Positions 1-11,118 of a DNA stretch of 64,000 nucleotides are shown here, piece after piece. This DNA comes from Diphasiastrum complanatum. Taxonomy: Eukaryota > Streptophyta > Lycopodiopsida > Lycopodiales > Lycopodiaceae. The notes beneath the pieces are model-generated. The model worked only from the letters and a program-made list of their open reading frames with translations, did not search any database and was not told where the DNA came from. How positions within the stretch are numbered: position 1 is the first letter of the stretch; each line of letters opens with the position of its first letter. Location of the stretch: positions 35,863,078 through 35,927,077 of the forward strand of contig CM055095.1 in assembly GCA_029204225.1 (NCBI GenBank), read 5' to 3'. The position numbers and the translations under genes were made by a program.

Positions 1-560
1 GAACCTCTCTTAGTTTTAATTATACTGATCATCTTGAATCAGATGGACAGATTGGGAAAACTAATTAGACTATGAATGATATGTTGAGAACATATGTGTC
101 TCACGGGCAGTCTCATTAGGCAGTCTCACGGGCAGCCTCATTGGGAAGATTACATTTCTCCAATTGAGTTTACTTATAATAGTAGAAAACATTCTATTAC
201 AAGTTAGTCTGTTTATGCTTATGTAGATTTTCAATCTAGATCACCGGCTAATTTGGAATCTAAATCTGTTAAGTTCCAAAAAGTTGTTGGTTTCATACAT
301 GATCTACAAAAAATGTTGCAATTAGCACATGATAGTATTTGTGGTGCTCAAAACAAAGCTAAGCATTATGTTGATCTTAAGAGATCTCCCAAAAAATTTA
401 AAGTCGATAATTGGGTATATCTTAGAATTCTAGAAGATTCTAAGACTACATACTGGAAATCACTATAAGCTATATAAGAAAAAAGTTTGGATCCTTAGCT
501 TATGAAGAATTCGATTACGTGAACACTGGTGCTTTACAAAAATCTTGTTCTAAAACTAAG
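1..560 (+). pseudogene. Ty3/gypsy integrase C-terminal remnant
   Basis: Translation of the plus strand gives the end of a gypsy integrase core, read through stops: SDGQIGKTN, then MLRTYVS, then HWEDYISPIEFTYNSRK, a typical core-to-C-terminal progression. The continuous piece at 253-468 matches the next part of the family (a stretch like NKAKHYVDLKRSP, then a VDNWVYLRI-type motif, normally VGDLVWL). The catalytic Glu expected in the Q-T-E motif reads Gly here, and stops interrupt the frame, so it is dead. A 24-25 bp tandem duplication near 100-150 (CACGGGCAGYCTCATT) adds to the damage. The element continues off the left edge. No LTR is seen on the right. Confidence 0.7.
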
Positions 561-1489
561 TCTAATCCATAAAGAGAGGTATCAAACTGTCTAACATAAA
601 TTCAATCTCATCAATTGTGTTCATTTTGCGCAAAAGTAGGCTCAAAAGGGATGGTTAACTAGCCATAGGACATCTGCACTTTAGGTGAAAATTTGGCTCC
701 CAACCATTTAGATGTCCAACCTCAAGTAAATAAGAACACCTTTTCTTGGAAGGGTTGAAGTACATAACAATTATGTGTCTTGCCGCTCACTATACTTAGC
801 CGATTCATGAACTAAAATCCAAGTTGTCTTCTTAATAAAATTGCCCAAGCTTACCAAATGAGATATAAGTTTACATATAGCTAGCAATTGAACCCATGTC
901 ACTTTTCGTGCTTCATTAGCTAAATCAAGGTTTAGTAAATGTGTTGGTTAGCATGGTTAGCCAAATAATGGCTTATTGCAAGTATGATAATGAGGATGAG
1001 TTCTAATGTCACTTAAATGTCAAAATCGTGTAGCTTACCTTGGCTAGCCGCATCACGCCTCAGTGCCAAGCACTTTTATCCCATCTCACCAAACATGCAA
1101 AATAACCAAAATTATGTTCAAATATGTATAATGCTTATCAAAGCATGGGGTTAGCGTATATCAAAGTGATACTACATTCCCATCAAAATTAAATGTGTAT
1201 GTCCACAAATAGTGTAATGGAAGGAATCTTGAACAAAAAATGGAATCATAGTAGCAAGATAGTAGCTATCAACATTCACAAATTTTTTAAAAGTAGGCTA
1301 TAGGCAATGCTATGTTTGATTGTCAAGATGTGAATGTATAAGAGGAATTGCAAACTGAGGTTCTAAAGTATAATAGGAAGTCACTATTAATAGTACACTC
1401 TAAGGCAACAACAATGAAGTAGTGTGGTGTGTCAATTTTGCTTTGTAATAATACAATGATTATATAGATATGGACAAAATTATGCAAAT
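561..1489. other. Intergenic DNA, nothing recognised
   Basis: AT-rich sequence with only short open frames. No coding pattern, RNA gene or clear repeat boundary was found. It may be the decayed 3' end of the gypsy remnant to its left. Confidence 0.4.
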
Positions 1490-1735
1490 TAATAGCTCTT
1501 CTTGATCACGTCTACTACGACCCTAGAAATTGCATCTTCTTGATCATGTGTGCTATGGCCCTAATGATTACATGTGATTGGGTAGAACGGTGTGGTGGCA
1601 CTCACATTAGTAAGAGTGAAAGAGTGCAGTGCAAGTAATTGTGTCGATAATGCTTCTTGGTATCCAAGGGCAGGATCGAATCTAGGACCAAATAAATTTT
1701 TGGATGTCAAGCTAACCCACTGAGTCAACCCTGTT
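1490..1735 (-). mobile_element. Probable tRNA-derived SINE
   Basis: Read on the minus strand, 1731-1713 gives TTGACTCAGTGGGTTAGC, close to the RNA polymerase III A box of tRNA genes (TRGCNNAGTGG). About 35 bases on, at 1684-1671, AGATTCGATCCTG resembles the B box GGTTCGANNCC. Order and spacing are those of a tRNA head. The rest does not fold obviously as a tRNA, and the downstream part (about 1670-1490) looks like a SINE body. The tail end is not resolved. A degenerate tRNA pseudogene is the alternative. Confidence 0.5.
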
Positions 1736-1759
1736 GAGTTTCCTGTTGATAATGGCACA

Positions 1760-3342
1760 ACTCAACATTATGTTGTTGGAGATCTCTTTAAACTTTTAGG
1801 GCCAATATAACATACTGCTATATGGCATCTATGATTCATATGAATATCTTGGAATGCAATTCTACTAGTTCTTGCTATTGTTGTTGGCATTCACAATGTA
1901 AGATCTCCATGCACCTCTCAATCCATGTCTTTCTATGACCGCTTAGCATTCATGGCAAACTTTAGATACATTCCTTTGTTGAGTTTCTAGATCTAGTATT
2001 TGCATTTGGTCCATCATGTATATATTTATGGTGGTCAAATTCAGATCAATACTAAGCGATCATGATAGTATTCTTATCAACATTTCAAACTATACTAGCA
2101 AGTATGTGACGTAGTACCATACAACTTGTATCTCCAACTATACTTACGAGTATGAAACCATGTACTTCAATCGTAATGCACACGCTGATGCTTTAATTTG
2201 GCATTTTTGGTGTATGGGAGTAGCATTTTTACCAAACCCCATTGACCATGCACTTATGCCCTCCTCAAGTTCTTGCTTCATTTGTATAGATTGACAAAAT
2301 TTTGATTCTTACTTCCAAATGTATGACATTCATTTCATTTTGTGGCTTATACTATGTATCTATACTTTTGTAGTAAATAGATGACTATAATGACACCTTT
2401 TTAAAAAATAGTAAGTGGGACTTAAGCTCCGATTCAATTTTTAAAAGATAGTGATGATTACATGATTACAACTTTCTAAAAATAATAAGAGTGCCTTACA
2501 CATTGTAATGAGCTATGACTTTTAAAAAATAATGATAGTACCTTACACATTGTAAGGTATTTATTGCTCCATGAATTTATTTACCATGGAATGGGTGGGC
2601 ACAGAGGATTTCCAGAAATTTTTTAGGCGAGGCCCATTATTGCGTACTTTGACTTTTCCACATGTCTTTTATAAAGCATAATCAACACTTCGACTTTTTT
2701 TGACCAGTCAAACACTGCCACGTGGCAGGCTGACGCGTGAGGACTGACGCGCAGGCTGGAATGGGCGTCATATTTTTTTTTTGAAAAAACAGTGAATATG
2801 TTAGGCTTATAATGTATCAATGACAATCACTTGCATGCTCAATGCATCAATGAATAGTAACAAGCATTCATGTTTGCAAATAAGAGTGTCATTTATGGAA
2901 ATGGAAACCTGTCTCAAATCCCAACTACGTGTAAAATGAAGGAATACCTTGAGAGTTTATGCTTTAAACCTTGATTATTACTAAATGGTTTATCAGCTTT
3001 GACCCATTTCATAGCTAGTATCAAGATTTGCCTACAAACATATATGTGATTTTAACTTTAAACCACTTCTGGACATTGCAAGTACTTCTAGTTGCTAGAT
3101 GGCCTCCCATGTAATGTGTCCTGAAAAAATGTCGCCTAGATCCTTATCTAGCCACTTTAAGCCATGTCATTGACTTATCTTCTTGACAGAAGCAACACAT
3201 GACACTCACCTGTAGCACTACCGTGTACAATGTGCCAAGAACTATTTGAGATAGCCTACATCATACACTCACGAAAACATGAATCGAAGCATATAGTAGA
3301 TCGTTGGGAAGCTAATTTTGCTAGAAAAATTCATGCACACTT
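1760..3342. other. Intergenic DNA with decayed short repeats
   Basis: No coding pattern is recognised. The open frames are short and lack family motifs. Around 2700-2760 there is a GC-richer stretch with CACGTGG and repeated GACGCG, without visible gene context. The imperfect repeat at 2400-2570 is listed separately. Confidence 0.4.
2400..2570. repeat. Imperfect tandem repeat, about 57-bp unit
   Basis: Two to three diverged copies of a unit: an A-rich TTTAAAAAATAATG-like start followed by CCTTACACATTGTAA. The last two copies are clearest, with CCTTACACATTGTAATG then CCTTACACATTGTAAGG. Confidence 0.55.
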
Positions 3343-3428
3343 ACTGCTTACATGAAAGATATAACCAAAACAAGAAATGCAGCAAAATGACACTTATTAC
3401 CTAAAGATACGGAGCACACACAGGAAAA

Positions 3429-3430
<2 letters not shown>

Positions 3431-3502
<72 letters not shown>
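3431..3502. repeat. (AG)36 microsatellite
   Basis: A perfect 72-base AG dinucleotide run. It makes long Leu/Ser and Glu/Arg shadow frames on both strands that should not be taken for genes. Confidence 0.97.
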
Positions 3503-3503
<1 letters not shown>

Positions 3504-3704
3504 AGCCCCATGAGCTACAGAGCTAGCAGAGCCCAGCGAAGAGAGAGGAACATAGAGGCAGCCAAGAGAGAAGGGAGAGGCAGCAGCGAGCGAGCGAGCG
3601 AGAGGAGAGCAGGCCCCAACGGAGAGAGAGGAGCGGAAAGGCAACAACAGCGAGCGAAGATAGGCAGCAGCAGCAGCAGCGAGCGAGGAGAGAGAGAGAG
3701 AGAG
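3503..3704. repeat. Purine-rich low-complexity tract
   Basis: GA-rich sequence with interspersed GCGAGCGA and CAG/GCA triplet runs (CAGCAGCAGCAGC near 3666-3680). Reads as degenerate simple sequence extending from the AG microsatellite. Confidence 0.8.
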
Positions 3705-3800
3705 CACGTGTACCTTTTGTTGGACACGTGTCATGTTGGCCCTAACAAAAACATTGCACGGCCACGTGTCAGTTTGGCTCAAATTTTTTTTGAGCACGTG
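3705..3800. promoter_or_regulatory. Cluster of four CACGTG (G-box) sites
   Basis: CACGTG occurs at 3705-3710, 3725-3730, 3763-3768 and 3795-3800, each followed by T (CACGTGT). Near variants ACATGTG and CACATGTCG follow to about 3850. CACGTG is the core bound by plant bZIP and bHLH factors and by the ABRE class. Four in 96 bases is far above chance. No gene with a clear start lies just downstream, so the function is inferred only. It could be an old LTR promoter or a simple repeat built on CACGTGTC. Confidence 0.5.
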
Positions 3801-3904
3801 TCGCGCAACATGTGTTTGGACATATTGATGTGGTATGACACATGTCGTGCACATACTCACCGGTGGTATGTATACCATCTCCGTGTTAAGCGCGTATTGG
3901 TCGA

Positions 3905-5425
3905 CTAAACTTTTTTTAAAATAGTGAAAACATATTTGTGCTTTTTAAGGAGCCCAAAAAATGGGCATAATAAGCACAAAGAATCCATTATGTAATAATA
4001 ATTTGAGTGTAATATTGTGCCATTTAAGGCTTTCTCGAAATACATCTATGTGGAATCTCACACTAGGTACCAAGGTGTGAAGCCACCCACAAGCGACACT
4101 GAGATACGAGGAATAGGAATAGGAATAGGAATAGAGAGAAGACGGATATCCTTGCATGGAAGCAAGCTAAGCTCGTGAGTCGTGAGAGAGAGAGAGAGAG
4201 AGAGAAAGAAGGGGAACCTTGTGAATGTGTGGGAGGCGACAGGTTGCTCGGCCATCAGGCAGGGGCAGTGGTTTCTCTTGTATTTTGGGTAATATATCTT
4301 TGGAAACTATGATCTGATTGCAGCATGAAGGAGATCCAACAACAGGGCAACGGTGGGAGAACATCTCCCTGGCCTGCGCACTTCGGGAGGTGTTATAGAG
4401 TCTTGTTGCTCGCAGTTGGCTGAGGCAATTCTTTTTTGGAGATATCCTTTTCAAGAGGAGCTCATCTATATCTTGTTCAAGGCTGCAGTAGCGGCAACTC
4501 ATTTTGCACCTTAAATTCGAGTTCGCAGCCACATTTTTCTTGCGGAGGCAGCACGCATCCAGCGAAAATCGACTGTTTGGGGGCAGCAACCCTCTAAGGG
4601 CTGCCCACCTTCCTAGACATGGAGTGTTTCACAGGTTCTGGAGCAGCGAATCTTGGAGGCACCTTTTTTCTGGAAGAACTAATCTCTTGTAGAGGCAGCC
4701 ATCTCTCTCCTAGGGGGGCGGCGATTGGTTGAGGAGGACTTAATCCCGTCCTTTAAGCAGCGAATTTTGGAGACGGCCCTTTCTATATTAAGGCATCGAC
4801 CCTTATCCCTATTAAGGCATCGACCCTTATCCCTAAGGCCTGTACCTCTTTCCTTTGAAGTGCTAATAGTTAAGATTGAGGCAACAATCCTCTTGTTGGT
4901 GGTGGGAGGTAGATCTTCCAAAGCACCAAGTAGCTGAGGAGGCCCAATTTGAAATCAAGCCGTCAGCAAGCGCAGTTGGGTCGAATTTGACTATTATTTA
5001 GTGTTAGTATTCCTGACCTAATCTTGTTGGTTAGGGAAGATCTTTTTCTTTTCTTTGATTTTATGTATTGGGGAATGGGATTTTTTTAGTGAACTTTGCA
5101 CCTGATAAAATGGCCGTAAACTTATTGCGAGGCCATTCGGCCAAGCCATTATTGAATGAATGTTGAACTAGGTGTAAAGGTCACTAATTTTTCAAGCATA
5201 AAGGATGACAAGGAAGGCGCTTTTTTATGGATGAAATTTTTTTACAAGTCTCACTTATTCATATTTGTGAGTTGTATTATTCCTTTTCAAATTTGTTCTC
5301 AACCCTTTTACGAGCATAGTGTTCTTGTGACAATTTCTTTGTAAAGTTAATCTTGTAAAATAAATTTCTATGTTTTTATGAAGGAAATGTAGGCGCCTCC
5401 CACAACAGAATCTGTGGAGAAATTT
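3905..5425. other. Non-coding region with internal repeats
   Basis: No protein family is recognised. The stretch 4170-5130 is GC-richer, begins with a GA run (about 4182-4204), repeats the phrase GCAGCGAAT (about 4645 and 4759) and ends in A/T-rich sequence. It could be an untranslated exon, a non-coding transcript or a retroelement leader; nothing decides. Confidence 0.35.
4787..4834. repeat. Perfect 24-bp tandem duplication
   Basis: The unit beginning ATTAAGGCATCGACCC and ending TATCCCT occurs twice with no mismatch (4787-4810 and 4811-4834). Confidence 0.95.
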
Positions 5426-5429
5426 TTCT

Positions 5430-5722
5430 ACACGTACCTTTTGCCAAGAAGGCTCATGTAAAAAAATGTTTAATGGCAAAAGAAAAAGTTCAAGAAAAAA
5501 ATGTTTTTACGATTGGGAAGGTCCGATTTCTTGGCCCTTCTACCTCGGGCTACCACGCTTGGCCAAAGGCCCTTCCTCGGGGGAAGGGCATCATAAGACA
5601 ACCCCCCCCCCCCCCCCCCCCCCCCCCCCGATACTATGCCAAAAACCTGGTTTCTTTTTTTACATGCACCTTCCGCTCGGAAGGTTTCTTAAAAAAAATT
5701 CAATGGCAAAAGAAAAAGTATC
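5430..5722. repeat. Imperfect direct repeat pair flanking a C28 run
   Basis: About 65 bases at 5430-5490 and 5660-5720 match imperfectly; both end in ATGGCAAAAGAAAAAGT. Between them lies a perfect run of 28 C residues at 5602-5629. A second, smaller direct repeat follows (GGTGAGGTCAT at about 5773 and 5828). Confidence 0.7.
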
Positions 5723-5744
5723 CTCCCCCCCCCAAAATAAATAA

Positions 5745-6569
5745 ATAAATATATATATGTAATTCAAAAACTCGGTGAGGTCATGTTCAAGTTTCGTAAA
5801 GAAATCATAATTCACCAAGAAAATAGGTGAGGTCATTTTCACTTTTCGCGAAATCAGTTCCTTGTTTTTTATGAACTTTTTAGTGGCACCTCACCTGCCA
5901 TAATTTATGTAAATTACTTTGAATTAATATATTACATGGGATTTTGTCTAGAACATGGCTCGATTGCATCAACCTTCCGTGTGGAACAGGGAGGGTTGCT
6001 GTAAAACTGACAATTATAAAACATGTGTCAACCTATCTCTACTTTCTCCCTCCTATCTTCTATTTCCACCTTGCCATGTTTCTCTCTCCTATCTCACTTG
6101 TATGATCTATGTTATACTCCCTCTTTTATATCTCCTATCATCTATGTTGTATCTCAGACTCCTAGTTCTCTCTCCTATCTCTCTCCTCTCCAATTTCTGT
6201 CAAAAGCTCCTCTCTGCAAGCTCTTGAACCTAGAAGGCTTGTGTGAAGAATGATCCTCTCAACCATAGGTACCCTCTCTTTCTGCTGTTCATGTCACCAA
6301 ACACGTGGCACCCAAGTGGGTGATTAGTCCACTTAGCATGCATGTTCTCTATGACCTTTGAATACCGAGTGACTCAAAAGGTACCACCCTCATGCCCCGC
6401 CATGGACCTACGACCTGTTTTGTCATCCCGCCTACTTGTTGACTAGCATCTCATCACTGACGATGAAGGATCCCAATAGTTGATTTTTTGCTTCTCTAAC
6501 GGTTTGTCAGGTGGTCACACCTGGTCACAATTTGTGATGCACCTATTCCCCAGCTTGGGCTAGGTGTCT
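5745..6569. other. Intergenic, pyrimidine-rich in part
   Basis: 5955-6230 is rich in TCTCTCCTATCTC-type sequence and gives low-complexity frames. Nothing coding is recognised. The right end may hold the decayed 3' end of the minus-strand gypsy fragment that starts at 7395. Confidence 0.35.
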
Positions 6570-7395
6570 CTTTCTGTTACCCCCCTTCTCCAATCCTTGG
6601 CCTCAGGCCACTCTGGTAATTGGTTGCCAAGATCACATTAGAACTGAACGGGGCATCAACATTCGTTCCCTCCTTTGGCGAGTCATTGGTCCACGATGAC
6701 AAACTTTGGTTAAGACTTTTGCAAACGCTGTTGTGTCTCCTAGTTAGCATTTGACGTTGGATGTGCTTTCCAAGTCGCGAGATACTCTTGAGAGGGACGA
6801 TTTCGCAAGCATTGCTCCCTTTGATGTAGCACTTTGTTTGGACCATAACCAGTAGTGTCTTTCTTCTCTAGAGACACAAGATCTTCTACCAAGTTATCTC
6901 TCTCCATCATGCAAACTTCGCTTGAGTTTGCTGGCATGAAACATTGGATGCATCTTGCATCCCAATGGTAGTTGTAGCTTATAAGCTGTTTGGCTAACCT
7001 TCTCAATGATTAGCCGTGGTTCACAATACCTAGGAGATATCTTGGCACACTTCCCCATGCGTACCACCTTTGACTTGGAAGGGAGTAGTAGATATACCCA
7101 ATCTCCCGTCCCCTCGATAGGTACGGTTCTCACGAGTATATTTTGCTACCTAACCATTGCTTTAGACAACTTTGCTTGTGTCATTTCTATTGCATTTGGG
7201 TTAGGAGCTTTGTAGTTGCACGCACATTGTGTGGACATCCCAAGGTTGCTAAGCTAACTGGCCTATAACCATAGTTGAGCTAGAAGGGCTCAATTATGTG
7301 GACGACGTCTCTTATCATCATACACAAACTCTACCACGGGTAAATGCTTCGCCCAATTTGTCTGCGTACCACTAACATATGCATGAAGCATGCCT
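6570..7395 (-). pseudogene. Chromovirus gypsy integrase C-terminus and chromodomain remnant
   Basis: Reading down the minus strand from 7395 gives LHAYVSGTQTNWAKHLP, then EFVYDD, then SPF and YGYRP after a frame change, the usual end of a gypsy integrase core. At 7133-6894 follow the GDWVYLLL-type motif, KISPRYCEP and an FHASKLK motif. About 6790 LRNRPSQEYLATWKAHP fits the chromodomain of chromoviruses. Frameshifts and stops make it a pseudogene. It is cut at 7395-7400, where the copia 5' LTR begins, so the copia element may have landed in it. The 3' LTR of this fragment is not identified. Confidence 0.75.
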
Positions 7396-7399
7396 GGTT

Positions 7400-7732
7400 T
7401 GTTGGATTAAAAAAAGCTTAATTTTACTACAACGATAGAAATCCATCAGTATAGTGCTTTTTTTTTTGAACAGTGTACACACGTCCCCATGATAAGTTCA
7501 ATATGGTCATGCATGTCTCGCGTATTGGCATAGGTGTCGGGACTTGGTCCCATCAACGACAACCTTGCCATGCAGGTTGCCCTAAGAAGAAACCGTTACT
7601 GTGTATATTGTGGTAATTGTAGAGAGAGAAATATACTTCAGTTGCCTTGTGAATTGTTTGTTTTTTACCTATCAGCTCTTGTGCTTGATAGCTTTTGTGA
7701 TTTTGTAATTGCATTTTTGATCGATTTTGTCA
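7400..7732 (+). repeat. 5' LTR of copia element
   Basis: Starts TGTTGGATT and ends CA one base before the primer binding site. Its first 240 bases align along their length with 10321-10556. Confidence 0.8.
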
Positions 7733-7733
7733 G

Positions 7734-7745
7734 TGGTATCAGAGC
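7734..7745 (+). promoter_or_regulatory. Primer binding site, initiator tRNA-Met
   Basis: TGGTATCAGAGC is the standard plant copia site complementary to the 3' end of initiator tRNA-Met. It lies one base after the LTR end. Confidence 0.9.
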
Positions 7746-8203
7746 GGAGCCCTGTTGAGGTGCAAGTATTTGCTACCATAGCTGAATTTTGAAGAAAATT
7801 TAGAGAATTGAGAAGGTTGTAAGGAAGCTATCGAAGCAGCGTTAAAGGGAAAGCTTGAAACGGCTGTGAAGTCCTTTGGATCTGAGAAGAAGCTGCAAAG
7901 AGTAGTACGTGAAGGACATAGCAATTTACAAGGTCAGATTTGGTGGAAATTGGAGGAAATCTGGATATTTTCAGGTTTTGTGGGGTATTGGTGTTTTTTT
8001 CTCAGAAAAGCGCAATGCTTGTACTCGATACCGCACCAAATCAGATATGGTCAGTTCTTGCAGGCAACCAATAGCAGGGCGACCTCAGGGAGGTGAGCAT
8101 CCGCAATAGAAGTCTTAAAGGAAGGCCAACAAAGCTAAAAAACAGCCAGCTAGGGTTTGTTTCGCATTAAATTTTAAGAATAAACGAGCTGTTTTTTGGA
8201 GCT

Positions 8204-8491
8204 ATGTCCAATATGGGAGAAGCCGTACTGGGAGAGGCAAGCAAGCTTGACAAATTGTCTAATTATAGTGTTTGGAAGTTCAAGCTCAAAAATATACTCA
8301 TGGAGAAGGAGATCTGGGAGGTCATTACAAGGGAAGAAGCCTATCCTATGGTTGAAGCCAATGTGAAGGCCTACAATAAAAAGGCGAGAAGGGATCTGAC
8401 TATCATTAATCTATCAGGGAAAGATCATGTGATCGCTCACGTAAGTGATGCTACTACCCCAAGACAAGCATGGGATTCGCTAAGGAGGTAG
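8204..8491 (+). pseudogene. copia gag, N-terminal part
   Basis: ATG at 8204 opens 95 codons containing LDKLSNYSVWKFKLKNILM, the N-terminal pattern of copia gag (a Tyr-x-x-Trp pair followed by a short helix and IWEVI), and later TPRQAWDSL. The TAG at 8489-8491 follows RR, where intact relatives continue into Tyr-Glu, and related sequence reads on past it to about 8640 with further breaks. The capsid C-terminus and zinc knuckle are absent. This is the truncated structural protein of the element at 7400-10573. Confidence 0.8.
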
Positions 8492-8641
8492 TATGAGAGC
8501 TCAAATCCTTCACGCATTTTGTTTTTGAGAAGCAAAATGAGCAATATCAGGATGGAGACCACATGAGAATATGACGAGCTATTTTACCCGCATAAAGACA
8601 CTGTGAGATAAACTTCATTCTATTGGAGAAGCGGTAATGAT

Positions 8642-10200
8642 ATGGAGCCTGTTTTGAGAGAAGAATTTCAAACCTTTGTCAGTGGCATTGCAACGATAGA
8701 GAGATCCATGAGGGAGCAAAGGCCTCCAAAAAGGTTCCAGGTAAATTATGCTCTTATGACGGAAATTACGAATTCCTATGAACCTGCTACATTCAAAGAA
8801 GCGAGGGAGAGCAAAGTTTGGCAAAGAGTGATGGAAGACGAGATGGAATCCATCGAAAAGCACAACACCTAGGAACTTGTGGATCTCCCTACAGGTAAGA
8901 AACTTGTTGGGAATAAGTGGGTGTAGAGAATCACATATCAGGCACATGGATCTATTTCCAAATATAAGGCAAGACTAGTTGTTAAAGGCTATGCTCAAAG
9001 TAAGGGGATAGATTATGAGGAGACATTTGCACCAGTTGCGAAGTGGACTACTTTGAGACTTTTGTTTGTCTTAGTAGCTAAGTTTGGATGGAAATTTCAT
9101 CAGATGGATGTTGAATTTGCATTTCTTAAATGGCACTTTGGATGAAGAAATATATATGGCACAACTTGATGGTTTTGTGATCCACGGAGAGGAGGGCAAG
9201 GTATGTAAATATATAAAGCTTTATATGGCTTGAAGCAGGCTCCTCGTGCTTGGTATGGATGCATTGATGAGTATTTCATAAGCCAAGGTTTTGCGCATAC
9301 ATCATCAGATTGCAACTTATACCCTCTTATTAGGGATGGTTCTATACTCTTGATTGTATTTTATGTGGACGATTTGATCATTGCTAGTAGTGATGATAAT
9401 TTGGTGAAGTTAAATTAAATCTTTGCAAGGAATTTGACATGACAGATTTGGACATGATCCATTACTGCTTAGGTGTGGAAGTTTGGCGAAGCGATCAGGG
9501 AATTGCAATTACCCAGACAAAGTATGTTGTTGAGTTAATCAAGAAATTTCGCATGGAGGATAGTAAGGTATCATGTACTCCCATTGAAGTCAGTGCAAAA
9601 CTCTCAAAGTATGATGATAGTGAATCCTTTGATGCTACTGCCTATCGTTCTTTAGTGGAAAGTCTTATCTATCTCACAACTACTAGACCGGATATTTACT
9701 ATGTCATGGGTCTAGTAAGTCAATGTATGCATGCACCGACGTAGTCACATTGGAAAGCCACTATGCGTATTCTTAGGCATGTGAAGGACACAACAAAATT
9801 TGGCTTATTCTATTCCCATGATGGTAATCATGTCACATGTGAAACTTGAGGGCTATGTCGACGCAGATTGGGATGGAAACATGGATGACAGATGCTCTCT
9901 TTAGGTTATGTTTTTCACATTGGCAATGGTTGTTTTTCATGGTCCAGCAAGAAGCAGAATACAGTTTCTCTATCTACTACTGAACTAAGTATAAAGCTTT
10001 AGGAAGTGTTGTATAGGAGGCTATTTAGTTGCAACAGTTGCTTGTAGAGACTGGACTTCAGTAGGACTTTGGGAGTGTTATTTTTTGTGATAGCCAGAGT
10101 GGCATGCAGCTTGTGAAAAATCCTGTTTATCATGCTGGGACTAAGCACATACAAATTAAGTATCACTTTATACGTGAACGTGTGCTTAACAATGCGGTCA
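8642..10200 (+). pseudogene. copia reverse transcriptase and RNase H, broken
   Basis: The frame starts in the linker before RT (SYEPATFKEA, then VWQRVMEDEMESIEK). It continues with the RT hallmarks KARLVVKGYAQ, IDYEETFAPVAK, LYGLKQAPRAWYG and the catalytic YVDD box at about 9360-9373 (VFYVDDLIIAS). After 9439 come LGVEV, TQTKYVVELIKKF, TRPDIYYVMG and the decayed RNase H end (VSLSTTEL). At least eight stops and frame changes are visible. Integrase and protease, which normally precede RT, are deleted. Confidence 0.85.
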
Positions 10201-10310
10201 AAATAGTACACTGTAGATAGCTGACATCCTTTCAAAACCGTTAAATAAGGACAAGTTTGAAATGTTTAGTAATAGACTTTCTATTTGTAACATTGAAAGT
10301 GAACTTAAGC

Positions 10311-10573
10311 TTAGGGAGAGTGTTGGATTTGAAACCTGAATTTTACTACGACGGTAGAAATCCGTCAGTACAATGCTTTCCTTTTTTGACAATGTACATG
10401 TTCTCGTAATAAGTCCAGTATTGTCATGCATGTGCTATGTACTGGCACAAGTGTCGAGACTCGGTCCCGCCAGCAACAACCTTGCCATGCAAGACTGCCC
10501 TAAGAAGAAACCGATACTGTGTATATAGTAGTTACTAAAGAGAAGTATACTTCATTTTCGATCAATTCTATCC
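10311..10573 (+). repeat. Polypurine tract and 3' LTR of copia element
   Basis: The purine tract TTAGGGAGAG ends at 10320 and the LTR starts TGTTGGATT at 10321. It follows the 5' LTR to about 10556, then has lost about 85 bases and resumes at TTTTCGATCAATT, which matches the last 20 bases of the 5' LTR. Confidence 0.8.
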
Positions 10574-11118
10574 TATGTTGCTTCGAAACGGCGTTCCAGA
10601 ACTCTGGAACGTTGTGAAGAACGTAAAAACGGCTCAGGATAGAGCCCAGTTTTACGCTAATCAAAAGCGACAACCTAGGGTCTTTGGGTATATCTTAGAA
10701 TCCCAAAATACTAAGGTATTAAAGACTGGAAAATGTCGTAAGTTATCGCCTCGTTATGTTGGGCCTTTCCGTATTGTAAAGAAACTCAATTGGAATGCCT
10801 ATCAACTAGACCTTCCTCAAGGTGTCATGGTTCATCCAGTTTTTTACATTAGTTGTTTAACGGAACGACTTGGGGGAAAGGATGACCTGATTTTGCAGGA
10901 TGAGCTAGTTCAGCTTGAGGACCTGACATCCGTTGTACCTTCTGAACCATAGGGCATTGTTGAATTGTTGATGTACGTCAACGTGGGCTCAGAAACCGGC
11001 AGGTGACTGAGTACTTGGTTCGTTGGAAAGGAAGCTCCGAAGACGAGGACACTTGGGAAAAAGAGCTAGACCTTAGACTGAGGTTCCCATATTTCCTTGC
11101 TTAGAAGAGGAGTCTTTT
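10574..11118 (+). pseudogene. gypsy integrase C-terminus and chromodomain
   Basis: A 125-codon frame starts at 10575 with LWNVVKNVKTAQDRAQFYA and contains KTGKCRKLSPRYVGPF and VHPVFYISCLTE, the GPY/F-type C-terminus of gypsy integrases. After a frame change, VTEYLVRWKGSSEDEDTWE at about 11000-11060 is a clear chromodomain. It ends FPYFLA before the purine tract. It is a different lineage copy from the minus-strand fragment at 6570-7395 and lies in the opposite orientation. Everything upstream of the integrase C-terminus is missing. Element class is secure; activity is not expected. Confidence 0.8.

Larger units (their letters stand above)
7400..10573 (+). mobile_element. Ty1/copia retrotransposon with both LTRs, internally deleted
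   Basis: Two related sequences start TGTTGGATT at 7400 and 10321. A TGGTATCAGAGC primer binding site follows the first and a purine tract precedes the second. Inside lie a gag start and RT-RNase H, but gag runs almost directly into RT, so the zinc knuckle, protease and integrase region is missing. The element could move only with help, and its frames are also broken. The LTRs differ at many positions and the 3' LTR has an internal deletion, so it is old. The 5-bp flanks (TGGTT left, TATGT right) do not match, so no target-site duplication is visible. Confidence 0.85.

Noticed and set aside
3348-3878. Long open frames on both strands over the AG microsatellite
   Set aside because: They are Leu/Ser and Glu/Arg repeats translated from simple sequence, with no family motif.
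4167-4589. 140-codon minus-strand frame
   Set aside because: Ends in a translated GA repeat and has no recognisable domain; no supporting context.
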